A stretch of DNA of 40,851 nucleotides. Origin: Blastomyces gilchristii SLH14081. Lineage: Eukaryota; Ascomycota; Eurotiomycetes; Onygenales; Ajellomycetaceae. Positions 35,076 to 40,851 of this stretch are shown here, in pieces (position 1 is the first letter of the stretch; each line of letters starts with the position of its first letter). The translations under genes were made by a program, and so were the position numbers. The notes below the pieces were generated by a model. The model ran no database searches, had not been told where the DNA came from, and was given only the letters and a program-made list of their open reading frames with translations. The DNA lies in the NCBI RefSeq assembly GCF_000003855.2, contig NW_003101682.1, positions 7,709,401 to 7,750,251 of the forward strand. Direction: 5' to 3'.

Positions 35076-35763
35076 GTAGTGTTTTGCTACTAATTTTCAG
35101 GGGGTGCTGCGAAAATTCTGTTTTCGCAACTTCGCAAGCAATACGTCCGCCACAATATCTGGGATTGGCTATGAATGCGCCATAATCTGATACTATTAGG
35201 CTATCTTCCATTATACAGGAACATCAGATTTCTTACAGAATTTCCCGCGTCCTTGTAAAAATTCACTGAACAAAACACCAGGGAAAATACCAGCCTGGAG
35301 GTGTTGAGAAGATGCGCCCTTAGCGTAACTATTCGAAAATTCTGTCAGTTCTTGGAAAACAACATGTTTCACACATCTTTTAACAAATTTCATCAACTTC
35401 TATCACAATTTCTCTACAGATCTGATATTCTCTGATTGCAATATATTATTCATCTACTCTACTGAATGAAGGTAAATCTTGTTGTTTTAAGTTCCTTGGT
35501 ACTACAAGGATTATTAAAATATAGCTCGACTTTTAACTTTGTATGGATCATCCTTCTATGAATGTAATTCGATATGCAGCTATACAGTAAATATATCTAG
35601 TACTAGAAAATTGCAATAAAGCAGGTGTCTACTGGCTTTATATATCACGGGGTGTGGGTGTCAAACAGCGATTCTCACCACGCTTCCAAAAAATGAAACC
35701 TACAATCGAAACCACACATAACGTCGCTGCATACACATCAACATCAGCGAAAGACAAACACAC
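35076..35763. other. Transition from repeat block to gene region; no gene seen
   Basis: Base composition becomes normal and CpG returns. It includes the 3' flank of the ligase gene. At 35,108-35,128 there is a perfect 8-bp inverted repeat TGCGAAAA/TTTTCGCA with a 5-nt loop. Open stretches of about 60 codons on both strands have no recognisable content. Confidence 0.5.
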
Positions 35764-37035
35764 CTATTTCTTCCCTGCAAGTACTGCCTCGATCATCGCC
35801 GTATGCTTCTTTTTCAGCTGCGGAACAATTAAGCTCTCAATCTCTATCATCTCACCCGCATTGACATCTGCCGTCGTCACCTGGAAGCCATACTCCTTCT
35901 TCCCTTCCGTCACAGAATTTTGTTGATGTGGTTGGACTACATTCCAACTCAACCTCCTTGAACCACTCTGTGGCGCCGCCGCCGCCGTCTTCGGGATCCG
36001 CAACCAGTGCTCGGAAATCTTCCCATCCGCGCCCCGAGCAACAAACACAACCTCCCACTTGCGCGTCGAGAGCAAATTGCCAATGACGAGGTGATGCGAG
36101 TAGCGATTCAGTGCCTGCTCGGACTTGGAAATCAGCAGCGACGGGTCTGTTTCAAGTTTGAAGCTGACGACCATGCTGCCCTGTGGTGCCCAGCCGTTAA
36201 CGAGGCTGTGGAGGAATTTGGGGACCGGGTCCAGGTCGACGATCAGTTTCTTGCCGTGCGTTGGTGGCTGTGGGTCATTGAAACCTGTGTAGATCCGGTC
36301 GGCTGGGATGACGCTGTGGCCTTGTGTGGGTTGGGAAGAGGGCGTGGTGACTTCGTTTGAAGATTGGATCTTGTGCTCTACCATGCGGTCGCGTGGGATG
36401 AAGAAGTCTGAAACCGCCGCAGCGAGGTAGAAGAGCGCATTGGCGCCCAAGGGTCGCATGATTGTGGCAAGGGAGCGTAACTCGTACAGATACTCCGTCA
36501 CTGTCACGAAGGGGATAAGCAGGAGGAGTTGGTTCTGCTTCGCGTGGCGGTACTGGCGAAGCACTTTGCGCATTTCGTCCTGGTACTCTGGGCGGACAAC
36601 TACGGCACCGTGGTCCGGGCTATTTTCATCATGGCCGGGAGACGATGAGGGTGGCGCGACGGCCTCGTCCATGAAATCTAGGAAGCAGTTTGTCGAGTGG
36701 CTGTAGTGGCGCGAGTACGGGAGGAGGCTGAATTGACGATGCAAGAATATCACTGCGTAGCCTTCTTGGAGGAAGTATTCAGCTGATGTGGCACCTCGTG
36801 TGCCTGCAGAGAAATTGTCGATGAAACGCACCGTTTGGGTTTCGAGGGGCACGGTAGTCCCGCCGGATGTGACCAGAACCACCCGTCTGTTTGCCACTAG
36901 ATGGAGGTTTACAAACTCCTGGGCCTGCGTAGCATGCTCTTGGAGATCACGAGGTGGAGGATTGGTTTTGAAATAGTCAGGCTCGGGCGTGAGCGTCGGT
37001 GGGACATTTTCTACCTTGGCACTTGGGAATGGCAT
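35764..37035 (-). CDS. CAB2: Phosphopantothenate--cysteine ligase
   Basis: A single-exon 423-aa protein. It joins 4'-phosphopantothenate and cysteine with nucleotide activation, the second step from pantothenate to coenzyme A, presumably in the cytosol. Motifs in order: nucleotide-binding start VVLVTSGGTTVPLE (52-65), the signature RFIDNFSAGTRGATSAEYFL (70-89) and GYAVIFLHRQFSL (92-104); then LFYLAAAVSDFF (201-212), VPKFL (271-275), MVVSFKLETD (288-297) and HHLVIGNLLSTRK (314-326). These fit the eukaryotic stand-alone ligase family, not the bacterial Dfp fusion. Human and yeast proteins are shorter (about 311 and 365 aa); the extra length is a 50-residue N-terminal arm, a loop at 124-150 and an Ala/Gln-rich stretch at 350-375. 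The start is fixed by an in-frame TAG 13 codons upstream, with A at -3. It lies 760 bp downstream of atg29 on the same strand, with its own promoter expected at 37,036 and above. Confidence 0.95.
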   Translation of the reverse strand: MPFPSAKVENVPPTLTPEPDYFKTNPPPRDLQEHATQAQEFVNLHLVANRRVVLVTSGGTTVPLETQTVRFIDNFSAGTRGATSAEYFLQEGYAVIFLHRQFSLLPYSRHYSHSTNCFLDFMDEAVAPPSSSPGHDENSPDHGAVVVRPEYQDEMRKVLRQYRHAKQNQLLLLIPFVTVTEYLYELRSLATIMRPLGANALFYLAAAVSDFFIPRDRMVEHKIQSSNEVTTPSSQPTQGHSVIPADRIYTGFNDPQPPTHGKKLIVDLDPVPKFLHSLVNGWAPQGSMVVSFKLETDPSLLISKSEQALNRYSHHLVIGNLLSTRKWEVVFVARGADGKISEHWLRIPKTAAAAPQSGSRRLSWNVVQPHQQNSVTEGKKEYGFQVTTADVNAGEMIEIESLIVPQLKKKHTAMIEAVLAGKK

Positions 37036-37795
37036 TTTTGTACGTATTTGGGGAAACGGCAGGAGAAACGACTAATGAATCGATTTCACAATGTAGGTGC
37101 TCGTAAATCGAACAGTGAAGTAAATTTCTATGTCCTCAAAAGGCGTCTCCTTTTAAGCAGCTCTTTACTCCGTATTAGGTATACGGTTATGGCGGTGCCA
37201 AGAAATCCGTCCAGAGCTTCCAGTTAATCGAGGGACAAAGACCACACGTATTTAGTGCTCTCCAATTCGCGGGCAGTGCTTTCTTTGTCCTGCAGGGAAA
37301 GATTGAGAATTATCTCTCTTTCGGGTTGTTGTTACACGGCTAAAATATTCACCACATGTAGCCGAACCGATTTCAAACTGCTGGAGTGGTATTTCTTTTA
37401 AAGGAGGGGCACGGGGCAGCGGAAGGAGGGTTAGGCCTGGTATATCACCGTCAGTTGAACGGTTTCAACTCCAATGTGGCCGATACGAGTTGGATCGCAG
37501 TCTCTTTGCTATGTTATAAGGCGGGGAAGCCTGATTGAGCCCCTCAGTGTCTCGGTTGTCCGTTTCAACCTTTCCTGGTTTGCGTTCTGGAGCTGAAACA
37601 CAGTTTGCCTCGGGAATCGAAAAGGCGGATGATGTCATCGCAAGCCTCACTCTTAATGTCACGTGATATTCGGTTTTCAGCATCAATTTCGAGGTAAATA
37701 TTTTCTTCTTTAACTATTTAGTCAGAACCCTATCTAAAATCTAATAGAATAGAGGCTAGTCTATGTAGCAATGTAACGGTCCGATTCTAGGCGTA
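37036..37795. other. Intergenic region: promoter of the ligase gene and 3' flank of atg29
   Basis: 760 bp with no conserved coding content. It must hold the minus-strand promoter of the ligase gene and the atg29 terminator. The 73-codon open stretch at 37,465-37,686 (minus) shows no recognisable domain. No TATA box or clear polyadenylation signal can be assigned by eye. Confidence 0.5.
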
Positions 37796-39435
37796 TTACA
37801 AATATCGGCTTTTGAGGGCCTGGCTGATAGTACTCATCCTGCTTGCAACCCCGCCGCGTTGCATTGTGCTTAGGAGTGCTTCTTCGAGTGCAGATTGTGT
37901 TAAACTGGCGTCTGCGCATTGTAAGTTAGTGACTAAACCGGAAGGGTACAATGGGGTGATATTCATTGGTTTGGGGAAGCAGCGTACCATCCAAATCGCT
38001 AAAGCTACTACCCATGCTAGGGGTCCCATCACTTCCCTCTCGGCCAGCTGCCCGTCGGCGTGGACCCAGTCGAGCTAATTCTGCAGCCCTCCTCGGACTG
38101 AGAGCGGTGGGGTGGCGAGAGGGCTGGGTTCTTTCGTGTGCTGCTGTGCCGCTTGCGGGTCCTGAGCTCCCTGAACTAGCTGAAGACTCTGGTGCTGATA
38201 TCCTGGTCAAAGGCACGGTGGCTTCAGTCGAAGGAGCATGTGGATGGCTGGCTGCTTCTGGCTCCTGTCGAAGTGTTGCACTAGTACCATTCCCCATTTG
38301 TTGTGTAGATTGGCTATGGTGCGTACGTAGAGGTAAAAACGCCGGCGAATCCTCTTCGTCCTCGTCAATACTATTGCTTCCCCTATGGACAGAAAATCTA
38401 CCAAATCTTTTGAACGGTGGACCTCTTCTCGTTGTCGCTTCTTCTTCGGAATCAGATGACGATGACGATGAGCTGGCTGGCGAGATGTCCTGATCCAAAG
38501 GGGGTGATGTAAGCGGCGAAGAAACTGTGTGCAGTTCCTTTTTTGAGGATGGTTGATTACGAGTGATGGAATCTGTATAAGGTGGTGCTGCCTGTCGGTG
38601 TGATTGGAGTCCCATGCCAGTTGCCTGAATTGGGGGGTTCATTGATGAAATATTTGGGTACAGAGCTGTAAAGCAATAGTCAAGATCAACATATCGTAAA
38701 GATGGTTCGTTTGTAGGCGCTTACCTTTGGACTTAATTGGCGTAGGAGGTGAACAGGGATCTTGTTTAACCACTTGTCCTTCCTTCTGGCGCATCGATAA
38801 TTTTGACAGGTCTTTTGAAGCTGTGGATCCGTTAGTAAAAACGCAAACAAGAACTTCTTGGTAGTCAATATAACGTACCACTACTCCCTACTCTCTTCAT
38901 TGGCTGCCCACCTATGGCGGCACTCCCGGACATCGATTGTGGCACGGGCGAGCTTGCAGCAGAATGAGGGTTTCCAACCTTTCGTATCTGAGCTCTAACT
39001 TGTGATAGCTGCCGATCATATAGCCATGCTGCTTGTTGAAGAAGGAACGGCAGAGTCACGTCAAAATGTTCTGCCCTAGAGGCTGTTAGATTCATTACTA
39101 GATAGGTACGAGAGCACAGAAATAGGCGTACAATCCTTTCCCTGTCGATAATCATAGAGTCAGCTAGAGCGGCAGCAAATATAATACACAATGACGACCA
39201 GAGAATGTTACAGACAGTCAATATCATTGCCTTTCGAAGGCCGTGAGAGGATATCCCACAGGGCATGGTCTTTGGCAACACTCCAGTCGACCTAGAAGCA
39301 ACAGTCAGAACACATTGCGAGCAAGGTATTTTCAAGTGAACATACCGCAGGAGTATCTACAAAGTCACCTCTAGGAAAAGGTAGCCTTATGAACACAGTG
39401 AAATGTGGATCTATTTCTGCCGGTTGAAGGCCCAT
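37796..39435 (-). CDS. atg29: Autophagy-related protein 29 (seven exons)
   Basis: Assembled by me as 39346-39435, 39216-39291, 39132-39141, 38879-39075, 38725-38820, 37988-38665 and 37796-37911 (complement): 1263 nt, 420 aa. All six introns are GT-AG, 54-76 bp. Atg29 works with Atg17 and Atg31 as the scaffold that recruits other factors to the phagophore assembly site. The conserved N-terminal domain (about 11-95) holds FTVFIRLPFPRGDFVD, DHALWDILSR, IDWKGLAEHFDVTLPFLLQQ and AAWLYDRQLSQVRAQIRKV. The middle is long, low in complexity and probably disordered (Ser run 221-227, then DSEEE), as expected for a phospho-regulated region. The C-terminus regains family motifs EGSDGTPSMGSSFSDLD and LTQSALEEALL...SRMSTISQAL. 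The start ATG has an in-frame TGA five codons upstream and a good context (ACCATGG). Frame is kept across every junction, including a 10-nt exon. Length is in the usual range for filamentous ascomycetes and longer than yeast Atg29. Confidence 0.93.
39132..39141 (-). other. atg29: 10-nt microexon of atg29 (exon 3)
   Basis: GGAAAGGATT on the minus strand, between a 74-bp intron (39142-39215, phase 1) and a 56-bp intron (39076-39131, phase 2). It supplies two bases of Trp56, all of Lys57 and Gly58 and two bases of Leu59. With it the protein reads IDWKGLAEHFDV, which fits the family; without it the conserved block cannot be joined in frame. Confidence 0.85.
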
Positions 39436-39656
39436 GGTTGAGACGGCTCAGAGCTACGCTTAGGCAACTGGTATGAATGGAAATGGGAGACTATCAGTCA
39501 AAATACTAGACAAGTTGACAGCATATTTAGATGAGCAGTAAAGATAGGAAAAATCAATCGCACCATACATCAGAGAGCTTATGGAAGAGTGTTAAACTGC
39601 TATTCACAATAGGCAAAGTAATGATGCGCTAAGGCAGCTCACAGGAAGTTGATGTT

Positions 39657-39672
39657 GATCATATGACCTGAC
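39657..39672. repeat. 16-bp direct repeat, unit 1
   Basis: GATCATATGACCTGAC; it recurs with one mismatch as GATCACATGACCTGAC at 39,896-39,911, 239 bp away. Both units lie upstream of atg29. Confidence 0.8.
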
Positions 39673-39676
39673 GTCA
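39669..39676. promoter_or_regulatory. CRE-like palindrome TGACGTCA upstream of atg29
   Basis: A perfect 8-bp palindrome 234 bp upstream of the atg29 start codon. TGACGTCA is the site bound by ATF/CREB-type bZIP factors, which in fungi mediate stress responses. Its position fits a promoter element, but a single 8-mer can occur by chance. Confidence 0.35.
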
Positions 39677-39895
39677 AATTAAAGTTAAGCTCCTGTGGAC
39701 ACGTTCAATGAAATTGATGAGTCATTCTTTATTAAGCAAGCTAGCTAGTTAGCATTAGCTGAACTGGAGGCAGAGTACGGAGTAGTTAGAATGAGTGTGT
39801 CGGGAAATAAGAGATCATACGCTATGTGTGGAAGGTGTAAAGCTTGTGTGATTGTAGCTTGTGGAAAGTTATATGGTGGAAGGATTAGTAAGTCA

Positions 39896-39911
39896 GATCA
39901 CATGACCTGAC
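39896..39911. repeat. 16-bp direct repeat, unit 2
   Basis: GATCACATGACCTGAC, 15 of 16 bases equal to unit 1 at 39,657-39,672. Confidence 0.8.
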
Positions 39912-40221
39912 ACCCCCACTCACCAGAGTAACTATACACAATGCTATATACAAAATTCGCCTTCAAATCAAGTACAGGTACAAAAAATGACTGGAAAATG
40001 TGTAGCAATGAAAAACCAGCATCTTCATATTCTCCTTCCAACATGTATATTTCATGTTTCAAGTAGTTTAGTAAGCTCATCCGCTATGTTCTCAGCAGAT
40101 GAAACATATCAGATAGATATCTTGTTCTTGCAAATGAGAACTCTATATACTTTAAGCAGTGTGTGAGGTTTTTCAGGATTGAAAGTGCAGTGATCTTGGA
40201 ATCAGTGAGTAATGTAATCAA

Positions 40222-40252
40222 CCACCTAACGCTCGTTTCCACCTAACGCTCG
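40222..40252. repeat. Tandem 14-bp direct repeat CCACCTAACGCTCG
   Basis: Two exact copies (40,222-40,235 and 40,239-40,252) separated by TTT. They border an AT-rich block. A related inverted sequence, CAGCTAACGTTTAA on the minus strand, lies at its far side (40,501-40,514), so this may be a terminal repeat of a small element. Confidence 0.6.
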
Positions 40253-40510
40253 CCTTTGTAAATCAATTACAATCAACTTCAAATATTCATATCTCAATGA
40301 ATATTTATTTAAAACCATTCTAAAAAACAGAATAATAATTTGAAGATATATATTATATTATATTAAATTTCCATGAGAAAATAATATATAATTATTAATT
40401 TATTAAGCTTTTTAAAATACTATTTTAAAATAAAATACACAGTCTATATTTATAAATATATTCATAAATATAAATTATTTTCATATAAAAATTAAATATC
40501 TTAAACGTTA
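40253..40510. other. AT-rich block between possible terminal repeats
   Basis: About 250 bp of strongly AT-rich sequence, sharply bounded, with no coding capacity. Possibly a miniature element mutated by RIP or a short AT island; no target duplication could be confirmed. Confidence 0.35.
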
Positions 40511-40851
40511 GCTGTATCTGTAACACCAGACAGGCTGAAACCTGGCAATGTGAAGGTACAGGATGAGATCTAAGTTGTGATGGAACTGATGTAAGTCACT
40601 GCTGACTCTGATCAGTAGGACTGACTACTAGCAGTTGTAACAGGTAGCCACATTGTCACAAAGAATAGCACGCTGTGAATGCAGCGACGGACGAGTCATT
40701 TACCAGAATCTACAAGTCCGCCTGTGCGGACAGCAGGGTCGGGCTCGGCTACAAGACGCCCCTTGCCTGACCCGATCTGATCAATTTACTTGAACTAGTT
40801 CATTGGGCATTTTAGTCCAAGCGTAAAGGGTAGGTAAAATCGGGCATCCAG
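40511..40851. other. Non-coding sequence to window end, possibly start of another repeat
   Basis: Composition returns to normal. TGTAACACC near 40,518 resembles the start of many LTRs, and 40,720-40,790 is GC-rich with short inverted words (GGTCGGGCTCGG, CCTGACCCG). Without the far end or a second copy this cannot be classified. Confidence 0.25.

Larger units (their letters stand above)
39436..40221. other. Upstream region of atg29; no gene seen
   Basis: 786 bp of normal composition, containing the atg29 promoter. It includes a CRE-like palindrome and a 16-bp imperfect direct repeat, listed separately. A 60-codon open stretch on the minus strand at 39,898-40,080 has no recognisable feature and is probably chance. 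Confidence 0.5.

Noticed and set aside
36007..36976. Plus-strand open frames at 36,007-36,360, 36,440-36,706 and 36,788-36,976
   Set aside because: They are antisense to the ligase gene, lack family features, and are shadows of its GC-rich codons.
37966..38493. 175-aa plus-strand open frame
   Set aside because: Antisense to atg29 exon 6, whose minus-strand product carries the conserved C-terminal motifs.
39898..40080. 60-aa minus-strand open frame
   Set aside because: No domain, no supporting context; such lengths are expected by chance in this composition.

Overview
The window looks like nuclear DNA of a filamentous ascomycete (Pezizomycotina). The evidence is two recognisable fungal genes on the right, short GT-AG introns of 54-76 bp, and a left part (1 to about 35,075) that is very AT-rich and almost free of CpG, full of stop codons, as expected of repeats destroyed by repeat-induced point mutation (RIP). 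The species cannot be named from this sequence.

Left part (1-35,075): a nested stack of dead transposable elements, resolved here from target-site duplications (TSDs) and from empty sites in sister copies. From oldest to youngest: (a) a Ty3/gypsy element on the minus strand, called GypA copy 1, at 457-3161 plus 29,869-32,378; (b) a 5'-truncated LINE inserted in it (3162-3620 plus 25,680-29,856, tail of eight AAT units); (c) inside the LINE, a plus-strand chromodomain gypsy element, GypB (LTRs 3621-4679 and 25,131-25,674, TSD AAAGA); (d) inside GypB, a second and fuller GypA copy on the minus strand (LTRs 6086-6729 and 19,150-19,406, TSD TTGAG); (e) inside that, a chromodomain gypsy element, ChrC (8457-14,138, 309-bp LTRs, TSD TCTTC). 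Two short families are scattered through the stack: three copies of a tRNA-derived SINE of about 375 bp (6337-6713, 19,856-20,228, 32,972-33,346), and three copies of a hAT-like non-autonomous element of about 505 bp with 8-bp TSDs (1-456, 3832-4337, 30,967-31,470). A truncated Ty1/copia fragment (33,356 to about 35,075) ends the repeat block.

Right part (35,076-40,851): normal base composition. Two genes lie in tandem on the minus strand: a single-exon phosphopantothenate--cysteine ligase of coenzyme A synthesis (35,764-37,035, 423 aa; CAB2 in yeast), and upstream of it atg29 (37,796-39,435), an autophagy scaffold gene. I reassembled atg29 from seven exons, one of only 10 nt, into a 420-aa protein. 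The two genes share no pathway and there is no sign of joint regulation beyond being neighbours. The last 650 bp hold a 14-bp direct repeat, an AT-rich block and GC-richer sequence, perhaps the edge of another repeat.

No new enzymatic or defence system is visible. The observations most worth following are the mutation signature (the two ChrC LTRs differ almost only at CpG and CpC sites, not the classical CpA), the apparent sparing of element edges from that mutation, the SINE and hAT-like families with their dated insertions, and the atg29 microexon.
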